A stretch of DNA of 54,931 nucleotides from Acidimicrobiaceae bacterium (GTDB lineage Bacteria; Actinomycetota; Acidimicrobiia; Acidimicrobiales; RAAP-2), in assembly GCA_003151235.1 (NCBI GenBank), contig PLWZ01000060.1, positions 1-54,931 of the forward strand, in the 5' to 3' direction. A model generated the notes under the pieces. The model made no database searches. It was not told the origin of the DNA and worked only from the letters and a program-made list of their open reading frames with translations. A program made the position numbers and the translations under genes. Shown here one piece after another: positions 34,031 to 43,389 of this stretch; positions within the stretch are counted from its first letter, which is position 1, and every line of letters begins with the position of its first letter.

Positions 34031-35465
34031 GAGACAAACCCGCTCGGTCGGTTCGGCCCCGGCCACCCTGCTCCCGCTCGGCCAGGCCCGGATCGGGATT
34101 TCGCTTCCGACTGAGAAGGGCGAGCAACAGCACAGGCAGCGAGAAGTACACGAGAATTTGCGTGACCACCTGGATCGACCCGATGACCAAGAACGCCGCC
34201 CACATCGCGAAGTACTGAAGGACGAAGGAAGACACGATTCCGTCCGACGCGTCAAAGGCCCGCTGCAGCCTCGCGACGATGAGGCCCACCAGAAAGAACC
34301 CCGCCAGGACCCCGTAGATGCCGAAGTTCCAATCCAGCTCCGCGGTGAAAGGGATGATCTGATCGACGGTGCCGGGCCGGCCGTAGACGAGCTGGTTGTA
34401 CAACGTCGTTCCGCTGCCCAAACGAGCCGTTCGGCCAACGATCGGCGCCGGAGCGAGAACCGACCGAGCCAAAGTAGTGCCGAAGTAGTAACCCGCGCCG
34501 TTCGACAGGTTTTGGACGACGACAGCCGTGAACTGGGGGGCGGCCCCGTAGAGCTGAATGTTCTGTTCAACGCTCGGCGTCGTCGTGAGGTTCGCTTGCT
34601 GGAGCGAGTACTTTCCGCCTTGGGTCCCGATCTCGATGCGGCGGAAATTCCCGAAGGCCAGCGCAGCCAGCAAGACGATCAGCCCGAAGGTGATCACCGT
34701 GCGCAGTGAAAGCCGCCGTATGTGGCGGCCGTAAGCGGCGGCCAGGGCCACCAGCGGAATGACTACCGCGGCACGGTTGTAGTTGTACGTGGCCAAAATG
34801 GCGAGCGCTCCGGCCGTGCAGACGACCAGGAGCACCGGGTGCATCCTCCGCCTGCTGGCCCCTCGCGCCCAAAGGAGGATCAGCCCGTATGCGCCCAACG
34901 GTCGGAGAAACGTGCTCGCCGTGCTCGAAAGCGACGAGGGACCGAGGGTCCCGGATGCCCCGGCGTAGCCGCCGGTGAAGTACGAGAACAACTGAGAGGC
35001 CGAACGGAATCTCCACAGCACCGCGACCAGACCGACGAAAACGAAGACGATGACCACGCCGACCGGGACGGAGTCCAGGCGTGCGCCAAGGTCACGCCGC
35101 CGGGCCGGCCGGGCCAGCACGATGGACAGACCGGCTGAAAAAGCGCAGTAGGCGGCGCACGAAAGCAGGAACGACGCCTCTATTGATCCATGAGAGGGCA
35201 GCGTCGAAAGTTGGCCCTGGTAGACGCCGAACAACAAGATGAGGATCGGCTGGAGAACCAGCTGAATCGCAAAGAGCAACCACGCCCAGTTCGACGGGCA
35301 GAGGGGTCGATCGACCCGGAGACGCAGCCTCGGGTTCATGAGCTGCGGGAACAAGAAGACGCCGCACCCGACGACCACAAGAGGATATGCGGCGAGTTCG
35401 CTCGACCCGGAACGACAAGCGACCACGATGACAGTGGCCACGACGCCCAAGAACGCCGGGGCCAA
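34020..35465 (-). CDS. Wzy-like O-antigen/exopolysaccharide polymerase
   Basis: 481 residues with about 10-12 hydrophobic segments and a large central periplasmic loop (from about TYNYNRAAVVIP to LDWNFGIYGVLAGFF). No sequence motif is decisive; the assignment comes from the topology, from short blocks such as FTAELDWNFGIYG resembling oligosaccharide repeat polymerases, and from the place between flippase and glycosyltransferases. The start is uncertain: the listed TTG has no good ribosome site, and a GTG about 7 codons later is possible. It would join repeat units on the outer face of the membrane. Confidence 0.75.
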   Translation of the reverse strand: MAPAFLGVVATVIVVACRSGSSELAAYPLVVVGCGVFLFPQLMNPRLRLRVDRPLCPSNWAWLLFAIQLVLQPILILLFGVYQGQLSTLPSHGSIEASFLLSCAAYCAFSAGLSIVLARPARRRDLGARLDSVPVGVVIVFVFVGLVAVLWRFRSASQLFSYFTGGYAGASGTLGPSSLSSTASTFLRPLGAYGLILLWARGASRRRMHPVLLVVCTAGALAILATYNYNRAAVVIPLVALAAAYGRHIRRLSLRTVITFGLIVLLAALAFGNFRRIEIGTQGGKYSLQQANLTTTPSVEQNIQLYGAAPQFTAVVVQNLSNGAGYYFGTTLARSVLAPAPIVGRTARLGSGTTLYNQLVYGRPGTVDQIIPFTAELDWNFGIYGVLAGFFLVGLIVARLQRAFDASDGIVSSFVLQYFAMWAAFLVIGSIQVVTQILVYFSLPVLLLALLSRKRNPDPGLAEREQGGRGRTDRAGLSRGN

Positions 35466-35581
35466 GGCATGGCGCGGCGTGTCTATCGGCGCCTCGATGA
35501 GACGGACCTCGGTCGTCTTGCTACGCGTTTGCGTTGGAATCTCGGCTCCGCCTCGGTCTGGAATGGAAATCTACCCAGTAC

Positions 35582-36955
35582 TCAATCCGCATCATTGGAT
35601 CGTCCCCCTACCTCGGCGCGCGATACGAATGCGGGTTCAGGCATTTCTCGTCTGAACCCCGAGAACGCTGGAACGATTGCCACACAGGTGACGCTGTACC
35701 CGATGAGATAGGCCAGCGCGAGACCGACCGGGCCGAGCGACGGGACGAGAACGGCGGCCGAGCCCAGCAACCCGGTAGCCAGGGCCACATCGCTGAACAA
35801 CCACCACCGGACCCGGTTGAGAGCGACCGCCCCCTGGCCCAACACGCTGTTGAGGACGGTCGGTACGGCCGCTACGGCCAGGAGCTGCAGGGTTTCGATC
35901 GCTCTCGGCGCGGCCAGCCCTCGCAGGGACAAGACGGCCTTAGCTCCGAGGAAGAGGGCGAGGCCGCCAGAGACCGCCAATGCCATTGTCACAAGGACGT
36001 AGCTGCGGAAGAGGGTGCGGAATTCCTCGCGGTGCTGAGTGGCCGACATGCCAGCCATCATCGGAAACAACACGGTCCCGATGACCTGGGGCAGAAACAG
36101 AAGGACCAGGTAGAAGCGGGCGGCAAAGACGAAGACACCCACGGCGGCCAGCCCCGAGTGGTGCGCGAGGATCACCTGGCCGAGCCACAGCGCTCCCTGA
36201 AACAGCACGGCCGTACAGAGCGACGGGATGGCGAAGCGCATCAGCCGACGGACGACAGTTCGGTTGGGACGGACGAAAGAGGGCGCGAGCTGCCGGTGCT
36301 GGGCCCGCACCACCAGCACGACAACGATCAGACAGGAGAGCGCCTCGGCGATATCCAACCCCGCGATGCCACCGAGCACCCCGCTCAACACGCTCCCGGC
36401 AACCAGCAACGCTGCGTCCAGGCCTCCCCGGAGCGCCTGAGCGACGCCGAGGCGCCGATAGTCCTGTGAGCCGGCAACGCCGGCGATCAGCGTGTCTGTC
36501 AACGGGCTGAACAAGAGCAGGGGGCTTGCAAGTCGAAGGGCGCTGACCAGCGAGCCATGGCCAAGCACGTGAACTCCGATCGCCCCGCTCGCAGCGGCGA
36601 AACAGATTCCGAATATGACTCCGGACCCAATGCAGATGCCGATCGCGGCCGTGAGGAACTGACCGGCCTGCCTGCGGTCAAGAAGGAGGTGTTGGGACAC
36701 GAATCGTGTCGTCGCGAAGCTGAGGCCCAGGCCGGACACCGTGGCAACGGTCAGCGCGGTCGTCTGCACCAGCACCAGCCCGCCGAAATGGGTGGCCCCA
36801 AGCACGTGTGCGAGCAGAACGGTCCCGACGAGGGTGCCGGTCCGGCCGATGCCGCTACCAAGGAGGTTCCAGGCCGTGCCGACGGCGGCTCTCCGGTGAA
36901 ATCGACCCAACACGGAAAGCCGAGACGAGCTCCACAAGATTGCGTTTCCGGTCAT
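35582..36955 (-). CDS. Wzx-like polysaccharide flippase (MOP/MATE superfamily)
   Basis: 457 residues with about 12-14 membrane segments. The N-terminal AAVGTAWNLLGSGIGRTGTL and FGGLVLVQTTALTVATVSGL are typical of oligosaccharide flippases. The central LMRFAIPSLCTAVLFQGALW and the later FLPQVIGTVLFPMMAGMSAT match the second repeat of the family. It should move the lipid-linked repeat across the membrane. 116 bases separate it from the polymerase; nothing gene-like is seen there. The first in-frame ATG is used. Confidence 0.88.
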   Translation of the reverse strand: MTGNAILWSSSRLSVLGRFHRRAAVGTAWNLLGSGIGRTGTLVGTVLLAHVLGATHFGGLVLVQTTALTVATVSGLGLSFATTRFVSQHLLLDRRQAGQFLTAAIGICIGSGVIFGICFAAASGAIGVHVLGHGSLVSALRLASPLLLFSPLTDTLIAGVAGSQDYRRLGVAQALRGGLDAALLVAGSVLSGVLGGIAGLDIAEALSCLIVVVLVVRAQHRQLAPSFVRPNRTVVRRLMRFAIPSLCTAVLFQGALWLGQVILAHHSGLAAVGVFVFAARFYLVLLFLPQVIGTVLFPMMAGMSATQHREEFRTLFRSYVLVTMALAVSGGLALFLGAKAVLSLRGLAAPRAIETLQLLAVAAVPTVLNSVLGQGAVALNRVRWWLFSDVALATGLLGSAAVLVPSLGPVGLALAYLIGYSVTCVAIVPAFSGFRREMPEPAFVSRAEVGGRSNDAD

Positions 36956-36993
36956 GGCGACCGACGTCCGGTGCCGAGCACGCGATCGAACCC

Positions 36994-37626
36994 CTACAGC
37001 GGTCGAGCCGGCACGCCAACCACGATTTCATCGCGTCTGACCGGTCTCACGACCACTGCGCCCGCGCCCACCGTCGACCCCTGACCGACCTCGAGACCCC
37101 GGAGAACCACCGCGCGTGCGCCGATCGTGACCCCCCGGCGCAAAAGGACGTTTCCGCTCACTGCAGCCCCAGGGAACACAGTCACAAAGTCCTCGAGCAC
37201 CACGTCGTGTCCGATCGTGCAGCCTGGGTTCAGCTGCACGTGGCGCCCCATCGTGACGTGCGTCGTGATGCTCGCGAACGCGCACAGAACCGAACCCTCA
37301 CCTAGCTCGGTGTCCGACCCAACGTTGGCCCAAGGGTGGACGAGGATGGCAGCCTTGCGACCGAAGGACGCCGCAAGCGCGTCTATCCGTATGCGGACCT
37401 CGCCGGAACCGATGCCGATGACATAGTGCGCATCGATATCGGCCAGGGCCCCGCTCGGGCCGAGGACCTTGGCCTGCCGACGGTGCAGGAGGTCCTCATC
37501 AGGGGCCCCGTCATCGAGGAACCCGAGAAAATCCCATGTCGGCCGAGTGGCGTTCAACGCCTCGATGACGTCGAGCACCTCACGGCCGAATCCGCCGGCC
37601 CCGACGATGACGATCGGGTCCGTCAT
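36994..37626 (-). CDS. PglD-like sugar N-acetyltransferase
   Basis: 210 residues, the family's usual length. An N-terminal Rossmann-like fold (IVIVGAGGFGREVLDVIEAL) is followed by a left-handed beta-helix with hexapeptide repeats: VHPWANVGSDTELGEGSVLC, VQLNPGCTIGHDVVLEDFVT, then GNVLLRRGVTIGARAVVLRG and STVGAGAVVVRPV. The catalytic His of PglD fits GHDV. Known PglD acetylates the 4-amino group of the UDP-amino sugar made by PglE. Divergent from the PglC- and PglE-like genes; the 66-base gap between them must hold both promoters. Confidence 0.9.
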   Translation of the reverse strand: MTDPIVIVGAGGFGREVLDVIEALNATRPTWDFLGFLDDGAPDEDLLHRRQAKVLGPSGALADIDAHYVIGIGSGEVRIRIDALAASFGRKAAILVHPWANVGSDTELGEGSVLCAFASITTHVTMGRHVQLNPGCTIGHDVVLEDFVTVFPGAAVSGNVLLRRGVTIGARAVVLRGLEVGQGSTVGAGAVVVRPVRRDEIVVGVPARPL

Positions 37627-37692
37627 GGGTCGATCATCCCGATGTGAGCGGTCCCCAGGGTCCTCGGGCCCGGTCTGGCAGGATGACGATCG

Positions 37693-38310
37693 GTGAAACG
37701 AGCGGCCGATCTGCTCGGAGCGGGTCTCGCGCTCGTCGTTCTCTCGCCCGTCCTTGTGGCCATCGCGGCGGTGGTGCGCTGGACGGCGGGCCGGCCGGTT
37801 CTGTTCGGGCAGCAACGAGCGGGTCGCAACGGCCGGCCGTTTACGGTGTGGAAGTTCAGGACGATGACCGAGGCACGAGACGAGGCGGGGCGGCCACGGC
37901 CCGACGCCGAACGCCTGACCGGGACGGGCCGATGGCTCCGTTCGTCCAGTCTGGACGAGCTCCCCGAGCTGTGGAACGTCATCCGAGGCGACATGAGCCT
38001 CATCGGCCCCCGCCCATTGCCGGTGCTGTACTTGCCCCGATATTCAACGTTGGAGGCACGCCGCCACGAGCTGCGCCCGGGCATCACCGGATGGGCGCAG
38101 GTGAACGGCAGAAACGCGGTCGACTGGGATCGCCGGCTGGCGATGGACGTCTGGTACGTGGACCACCGATCCCTCCTTCTCGACCTCAGGATCCTTGCGA
38201 AGACGGTAGTTGCGGTGGTCACGCGAAAGGGGGTTAGCGGACCCGGGGCCGAGACGATGACCGAGCTTCGGCCCGAACTCTCGAACCACCTGGAGGGTTC
38301 GGGAACGTGA
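37693..38310 (+). CDS. PglC-like phosphoglycosyl transferase (initiating sugar transferase)
   Basis: 205 residues, the small monotopic form. One re-entrant hydrophobic helix at residues 8-28 is followed by the catalytic domain with QQRAGRNGRPFTVWKFRTM, the Asp88-Glu89 dyad in SSLDELPELWNVIRGDM, SLIGPRPLPVLY and ELRPGITGWAQVNGRNAV. It transfers sugar-1-phosphate to undecaprenyl phosphate and so starts the repeat unit. GTG start 37693. It overlaps the aminotransferase start by 4 bases. Confidence 0.94.
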   Translation: MKRAADLLGAGLALVVLSPVLVAIAAVVRWTAGRPVLFGQQRAGRNGRPFTVWKFRTMTEARDEAGRPRPDAERLTGTGRWLRSSSLDELPELWNVIRGDMSLIGPRPLPVLYLPRYSTLEARRHELRPGITGWAQVNGRNAVDWDRRLAMDVWYVDHRSLLLDLRILAKTVVAVVTRKGVSGPGAETMTELRPELSNHLEGSGT

Positions 38311-39440
38311 GCCGCATCTACCTGTCGGCCCCTGACGTCGGTTCGGCCGAAAGGGAGATGGTCGACCGGGCGATCGCGTCCAACTGGATCGCCCCGGTCG
38401 GGCCCGACCTCGACGCCTTTGAGGCCGACGTGGCATCGATCACGGGACGGACGCACGCGGTCGGGGTGTCCAGCGGAACGGCCGCCCTGCATCTCGCCCT
38501 CCAAGAGGTTGGCGTCGAAAGAGGGGACACGGTCGTGGTGTCCACGTTGACGTTCGCGGCCCCCGCCAACGCCGCCACCTATCTCGGAGCGACACCGATC
38601 TTCGTGGACAGCGACCGGTCCACCTGGCAGCTGTCCCCCGATCTCTTGGAAGAGGAGCTCTCCGCACGGGCCGCCGGCGGCCAGATGCCGAAGGCGGTCG
38701 TGGCGGTCGACGTCTACGGCCAGTGTGCCGACTACGACCGCCTGATCCCGGTGCTGCAACGCTTCGGAGTCGCGTTGGTCGAGGACGCCGCCGAGGCCCT
38801 TGGGGCCACCTATCGCGGGTCTCCGGCCGGCTCCTTCGGCTCGTTCGCGGCCCTGTCCTTCAATGGGAACAAGATCGTGACCACCAGTGGCGGGGGGATG
38901 GTCCTGTGTAGTGACGAGGAGGCGGCACGGCGCGTGCGCTATCTGGCCACCCAGGCCCGCGAGCCTCTCCCCCATTACGAGCACCGTGAGGTGGGCTACA
39001 ACTACCGGCTCTCCAACCTGCTCGCCGCGTTCGGTCGGGGCCAGCTCATCACCCTGCCCGAACGGATCGCCCGCCGCCGGACCATCAACAAGCGCTACCG
39101 GGAGGCCCTGAAAGGCGCCCCGGGTATCTCGTTCATGCCGGTGGCCGCCTACGGCGAGCCCAACTTCTGGCTCACCTGCATCACGGTGGACCCCAACGAA
39201 GCCGGGACGGACCGGGAACGTCTGCGTCTGCACCTCGAATCCGCCGACATCGAGTCGCGCCCGACCTGGAAACCAATGCATCTGCAGCCCGTGTTCGCGG
39301 ATGCACCACGGCGCGTCGACGGCACATCCGAACACCTTTTCGAACATGGATTGTGCCTGCCGAGCGGCAGTGGAATCGACGATGGTCAACTCGACCGCGT
39401 CATCGACGCATTGCTGGAAGGTCTCCCGGCGACCTCCTGA
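38307..39440 (+). CDS. PglE-like DegT/DnrJ/EryC1 sugar aminotransferase
   Basis: 377 residues, PLP fold type I. SSGTAALHLALQEVGVERGD, LVEDAAEALGATYRG with Asp160, and the PLP lysine in SFNGNKIVTTSGGGM (Lys189) are clear. GYNYRLSNLLAAFGRGQL and the LPSGSGIDDGQLDRVI tail also match the branch acting on UDP-4-keto-6-deoxy-GlcNAc. With the PglF-, PglD- and PglC-like enzymes it completes a UDP-diacetylbacillosamine-type route. GTG start overlapping PglC by 4 bases. Confidence 0.92.
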   Translation: MSRIYLSAPDVGSAEREMVDRAIASNWIAPVGPDLDAFEADVASITGRTHAVGVSSGTAALHLALQEVGVERGDTVVVSTLTFAAPANAATYLGATPIFVDSDRSTWQLSPDLLEEELSARAAGGQMPKAVVAVDVYGQCADYDRLIPVLQRFGVALVEDAAEALGATYRGSPAGSFGSFAALSFNGNKIVTTSGGGMVLCSDEEAARRVRYLATQAREPLPHYEHREVGYNYRLSNLLAAFGRGQLITLPERIARRRTINKRYREALKGAPGISFMPVAAYGEPNFWLTCITVDPNEAGTDRERLRLHLESADIESRPTWKPMHLQPVFADAPRRVDGTSEHLFEHGLCLPSGSGIDDGQLDRVIDALLEGLPATS

Positions 39441-39474
39441 GTCCGTCGGCGGACGCCGGGGATCGAGCGGGTGG

Positions 39475-39960
39475 CTACTGGGTGACCCGGCGACGGCGCC
39501 TGCCGGTCAAGATGAGCATGCCGCCGAGAGCAAGCGCAACGGCTCCGACTCCGCTCAATGCGGCGATGTCCGCTCCCGTAAACGGCAGTGACGGGGTGGC
39601 GGCAAGCGGCACTGTCCCTGTGACCAACAGGCTTGTGGAGGCCGAGTCACCGTCCGTGTCGCTGGCGACGATCTCGTGTTGACCCGGCGCGGTGTCCGAC
39701 GGGATCGTCACCACCGCTGAGAACGCCCCCGAAGCGTTCACCGTGGTGGTGCCGAGGGTGACCGGGGCACTGTGAAGCACGATGGTGACCGTGTCTCCCG
39801 GGGCAAAGTTGCTGCCGCTCACGGTCAATGAGCCGCCCGGCCCGATCGAGGAGGCGCTGTCGCCGACCGTGGCCGCGTTTGGACCGTAGGCGAAGGCAGG
39901 GGCCGAAAAGCTGAGCCCGACGGCCGCGACTGCCACAATCAGTGCAAATTTGGCCTTCAC
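39475..39960 (-). CDS. Secreted LPFTG surface protein (sortase substrate)
   Basis: 161 residues. Signal peptide at 1-24 (ends APAFAYG). One beta-sandwich-type repeat follows, with VSGSNFAPGDTVTIVLHSAP and FSAVVTIPSDTAPGQHEIVA, a pattern common in actinobacterial wall proteins. The C terminus has LPFTG, a hydrophobic helix and RRRRR, a full cell-wall sorting signal. The GTG at 39960 follows AAAGGAG at good spacing. Sortase genes lie 2.5-4 kb away. Probably a small abundant coat or adhesin-like protein. Confidence 0.9.
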   Translation of the reverse strand: MKAKFALIVAVAAVGLSFSAPAFAYGPNAATVGDSASSIGPGGSLTVSGSNFAPGDTVTIVLHSAPVTLGTTTVNASGAFSAVVTIPSDTAPGQHEIVASDTDGDSASTSLLVTGTVPLAATPSLPFTGADIAALSGVGAVALALGGMLILTGRRRRRVTQ

Positions 39961-40004
39961 CGCAAGGCTCCTTTGGTCGCCGGGCGATAGAAATCTCCTC
40001 ACGC

Positions 40005-40033
40005 ACGGTAACGGGCGAACAGGCATATATCAA
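40005..40033 (-). promoter_or_regulatory. Probable promoter of the LPFTG protein gene
   Basis: On the minus strand TTGATA (40033-40028) and TACCGT (40010-40005) are 17 bases apart, about 45 bases before the GTG at 39960. The -35 and spacing are good; the -10 is weak. Confidence 0.4.
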
Positions 40034-40069
40034 GCATTTCGGATTCTGACCACCCACAGTGGGCAAAAA

Positions 40070-42409
40070 TCACCCTTGAACGAACCCGAATATCCGCCGT
40101 TGGCGCATGGCCGGAGACAGCACCCATTGGGCGGTTCCCGGGGTGCCGGTGAGCCGCCAGGGGGCCGTCGGGGTGACGGTGACCGCCACGGTCTCGGGGT
40201 TGGCCGAAGGCTGAAGCCGGACCGTCATCGGCAGGGTGGTCCGGGCGGCGACAACGCCCGACAGCGACACACGAATGCTGACAGTCGTGTGCGCAGGAAC
40301 ATCGACGTACAGGCTGTAGGCACTCACCCCGAGCTCTCGACCACTCGATGCCGATCCGGGTCGGCCGTCGACCGACACGCTCGTCAAGGCGAGGGGGCTG
40401 TACAGCGTGACCCACGTCCGGTTGGTGCCGGCCGGCAGGTTCGGATCGGCGGGACTGTCGATGACGATCGGCGGCAGTCCCGACGCTGGAGCGTCGTTGG
40501 CCAGGTGCACGATGACGCTGGACCTGACCACCCCGTTCGATGGGTCGTAGGTCACGTTGTCAGCCATCGACGTATGAAGAAAGGAGTCGATCTTGTTGTT
40601 CCCGGCGTTCTGGGCGGTCAAGGAGAGCAGGTCGCCCCCGTCCGCTGACGGGAACGACCCGTCGATACCGATCCGATGCAGTAGGGGCTGCTCGTCCTTG
40701 TGAAAGCTCCAGAACGAGATCCGGCCCGCGACGACGGCTGGGTCCAATACCGAGGCGAGCTCTTTCGGTGCCGGGAGGCTTCCGCTCACCAGCTTGTCGA
40801 ACGCCACGTGCAGCGCTCCTTGGAGGAAATCGTGCCGCTCGACGTCTTGGGGCGACTCGACAACTCCGGTGGTCCCCGCGTCGAACGTCGTGTACTGCTC
40901 GGTCAAGAGCACCTGAGCCGCGTTGGCTTGGGTGAGCGAGATCGGGAGACCCGATACCTGAATCGGGCCGGTGAAATGCAGCAACGCAGCCAGGCCGACC
41001 GGGTCGAGCGCGAGAACGCCGTCGAGTCGGACACCCTCGGTCTGCCGGTAGATCTGGCTGAGGACGTCAGAGACGGTCGGAAGGTCCGGAGCGTAGGTCG
41101 CGTCTTGGGGGAACTCACCCGGACGAAAGGCGCCGTAACGGGCCAGGAAGTCTGAAGGGCCGCTGAGCTTGGCTCCACCCTGAGGCAGAGCGTCCTCGAT
41201 GTCGGTGATCGATCCCGACACCGTCAGCCGGACGCGCCCGTCGGTCGCGCTCAAGAGTCCGTAACTACCGATGAATCCGTCGTAGCCCCGGCTCTCCGAC
41301 GGGGTCATAAACGCGATGAGGTAGTTGCGCGTGCCGTCACCCCCGAGCATGGCCGGCAGGACCCGGGCTGCCTGCACCGCCAGCCCCGCGCCGTGCGATG
41401 CAAGTCCCACGTCTCCCTTGAACGACCGCGCCCGCTCGTCCAGCGGACCGATCAGCCACGGCGAGTCGACCGCGGTTAGCTCTGTATCGGTCAACCCGAG
41501 CTGGCGCGAGAGGATCTCCATCGGCCTTTCCATCGCCCGCAGCCGGCCGAGGCTGATCTGGCCGTCGTGATAGCTCAGCCGGTGGTAGTCGACGGCGGGA
41601 GCCTGTTCCGCTGCGACCTTCGTGGCCTGGGCCGCCGACCTGGTCGTGTCGGTCAAGAACCGGTCCTGCTGGGCCACGATGGGCACCAAGCGCGCGCCCA
41701 GGGTGTACCAACCGCTGAAGGCGGTCGCGGCCTGCGAAGATTGCGCGGCGGCCGCTCGCAGTTCGTGCGTCGTCACCGCCGCGCTCCCGACGCCGATCGT
41801 CGACAGCGCGGCATGGGCTGCAGACTCGGCCGCGGTTGCCGAACTTCGAGCCATCAACGTCTCGATCGCCGCCGGCAGGGTGATCACGACCGCGGCCACG
41901 CCCAATCCCCCCAGGGTGACGAGTGCGCGATGACGCGTACGGCCCGACGAACGCCGATACGCCGACGCTGCGATGACAACTGCGACGGCCCCAGCCGCCA
42001 AGCTCGGGAAGCCGTGGAACAGCTCGGGCGGCCACCGGAGCATGACCTGGACGCCCAGGGCCCCGATGGCCGCGCCGACGCGCCGCTGTGACCGGGCCGC
42101 GAAGGCGGCCGAGAACGCCAATGCGATTGTGACGATGGCCGGAACGAGCAACCAACCGCGACTCAGCAACACCGCCGCGAGCCCGAGGACGAGCCACGTC
42201 TCTCGCGACGCACGGCTCGCAAACACGATGAAGGCGACTGCGAAGGCCGCCGTTTCGACGGGGTCTGCGACCGCCGTTCCGGTCGGATGGCAACCCGCGA
42301 ACGCCGCCCCGACACCTCCGACCACGGCAAGCGAAATCACGATAAGCCGGGAAAGCTCCTGGGGCGACCCGGTCCGCGCTGACCGATGAGGCGGCAAGCG
42401 TTGGCTCAC
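40070..42409 (-). CDS. DUF4012 family membrane protein
   Basis: About 779 residues. The N-terminal 190 residues have several membrane segments and a helical hairpin region. The large outside part carries the DUF4012 signature NYLIAFMTPSESRGYDGFIG and SYGLLSATDGRVRLTVSGSI, and a C-terminal beta-rich domain. DUF4012 proteins are frequent near actinobacterial exopolysaccharide genes but have no settled function; a role in polymer processing or attachment is inferred from context. The GTG at 42409 is chosen as the last good start before the divergent sortase gene. It is 110 bases upstream of the LPFTG gene on the same strand. Confidence 0.85.
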   Translation of the reverse strand: MSQRLPPHRSARTGSPQELSRLIVISLAVVGGVGAAFAGCHPTGTAVADPVETAAFAVAFIVFASRASRETWLVLGLAAVLLSRGWLLVPAIVTIALAFSAAFAARSQRRVGAAIGALGVQVMLRWPPELFHGFPSLAAGAVAVVIAASAYRRSSGRTRHRALVTLGGLGVAAVVITLPAAIETLMARSSATAAESAAHAALSTIGVGSAAVTTHELRAAAAQSSQAATAFSGWYTLGARLVPIVAQQDRFLTDTTRSAAQATKVAAEQAPAVDYHRLSYHDGQISLGRLRAMERPMEILSRQLGLTDTELTAVDSPWLIGPLDERARSFKGDVGLASHGAGLAVQAARVLPAMLGGDGTRNYLIAFMTPSESRGYDGFIGSYGLLSATDGRVRLTVSGSITDIEDALPQGGAKLSGPSDFLARYGAFRPGEFPQDATYAPDLPTVSDVLSQIYRQTEGVRLDGVLALDPVGLAALLHFTGPIQVSGLPISLTQANAAQVLLTEQYTTFDAGTTGVVESPQDVERHDFLQGALHVAFDKLVSGSLPAPKELASVLDPAVVAGRISFWSFHKDEQPLLHRIGIDGSFPSADGGDLLSLTAQNAGNNKIDSFLHTSMADNVTYDPSNGVVRSSVIVHLANDAPASGLPPIVIDSPADPNLPAGTNRTWVTLYSPLALTSVSVDGRPGSASSGRELGVSAYSLYVDVPAHTTVSIRVSLSGVVAARTTLPMTVRLQPSANPETVAVTVTPTAPWRLTGTPGTAQWVLSPAMRQRRIFGFVQG

Positions 42410-42450
42410 TGTGTCCCGAATGTAGTGCGGGGCGACCGTTACGATGCGTT

Positions 42451-43389
42451 GTGTCCTGGCGTCGGATAATTGCCCGGCTCGGTGGAGTGATCTTCGCCTT
42501 CGGAGTCCTTGTCTTGCTGTTCGTCGCCTACCAACTCTGGGGTACCGGAATCTCGACGCGGTTCCACCAAGAGGCACTGAGAAAGCAGTTCAACCATGAA
42601 CTCGCGATCGCGCGCAGCGATCGCACAACTCCGACAACCTCGCAGACGGTTACGCCAACGACCCAACCAACGCGCGGAGCAGCGCTACCGCAACCCGGGG
42701 TCGCTCCGGCTGACGGCCAGCCGATCGGCACCATCGACATCCCGAGCATCGGAATCAACTTTGTCGTCGTGCAGGGCACCGCCACCTCAGACCTCGAGCT
42801 CGGTCCCGGCCACTACGACAACACCCCGTTGCCTGGTCAACCCGGCAATGCTGCGATCGCCGGCCACCGCACGACGTACCTCCATCCGTTCTTCAACCTG
42901 AACGAGCTCGTTGCCGGTGATCAAATCTTCGTCACGACGACCCAAGGACGCTTCTTGTACGACGTGACGGCACTCATGGTGGTCAATCCATCGGACCTCG
43001 CCGTCATCGACCCGACAGCTGTGCCGACCCTCACTCTCACCACCTGCAACCCGCGGTACAGCGCATCGCAGCGATTGGTCGCTCAGGCAACCCTCGTGAG
43101 CCCGCCGGCCCCGAGGCCCACCACCCCCGCTCCGAAGACCGGCGGATCAAGATCCGGGGGACCCGACGCGATCTCGGGGGGTGTCGGCGGCAGCTCCGGT
43201 TCGGCGTGGCCGGCCATCGGGTGGGGCGCCGCGGTGGCGGCGTTCGCACTCGCCGCGGTATGGATCGTGCGTCGCTTCACCCGCAGGCTCGCCCGGTTCG
43301 CCGTGGCCGGCGTCGGTTGCCTTCTCCTACTGGTACTCCTCTTCTTTTTCTTCCAGAGCGTCACCCCGCTCTTGCCGGCCAGCTTTTGA
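42451..43389 (+). CDS. Class E sortase with C-terminal membrane extension
   Basis: 312 residues. N-terminal TM at about 8-28, a Thr/Pro-rich linker, then the sortase core with IGTIDIPSIGINFVVVQGTA, the catalytic His139 in AIAGHRTTY, Cys199 in LTLTTCNPRYSASQRL and Arg208. The LTLTTC block and GHYDNTPLPGQPGN are class E hallmarks. Beyond the core a Gly/Ser-rich linker and two further hydrophobic helices follow, which is unusual for the class. It would cleave LPxTG/LAxTG-like signals and join the protein to the wall. GTG start, divergent from DUF4012. Confidence 0.93.
   Translation: MSWRRIIARLGGVIFAFGVLVLLFVAYQLWGTGISTRFHQEALRKQFNHELAIARSDRTTPTTSQTVTPTTQPTRGAALPQPGVAPADGQPIGTIDIPSIGINFVVVQGTATSDLELGPGHYDNTPLPGQPGNAAIAGHRTTYLHPFFNLNELVAGDQIFVTTTQGRFLYDVTALMVVNPSDLAVIDPTAVPTLTLTTCNPRYSASQRLVAQATLVSPPAPRPTTPAPKTGGSRSGGPDAISGGVGGSSGSAWPAIGWGAAVAAFALAAVWIVRRFTRRLARFAVAGVGCLLLLVLLFFFFQSVTPLLPASF

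Noticed and set aside
39961-40069. Cyclic-di-GMP riboswitch upstream of the LPFTG gene
   Set aside because: No match to the conserved core of that riboswitch; an ordinary promoter explains the region.
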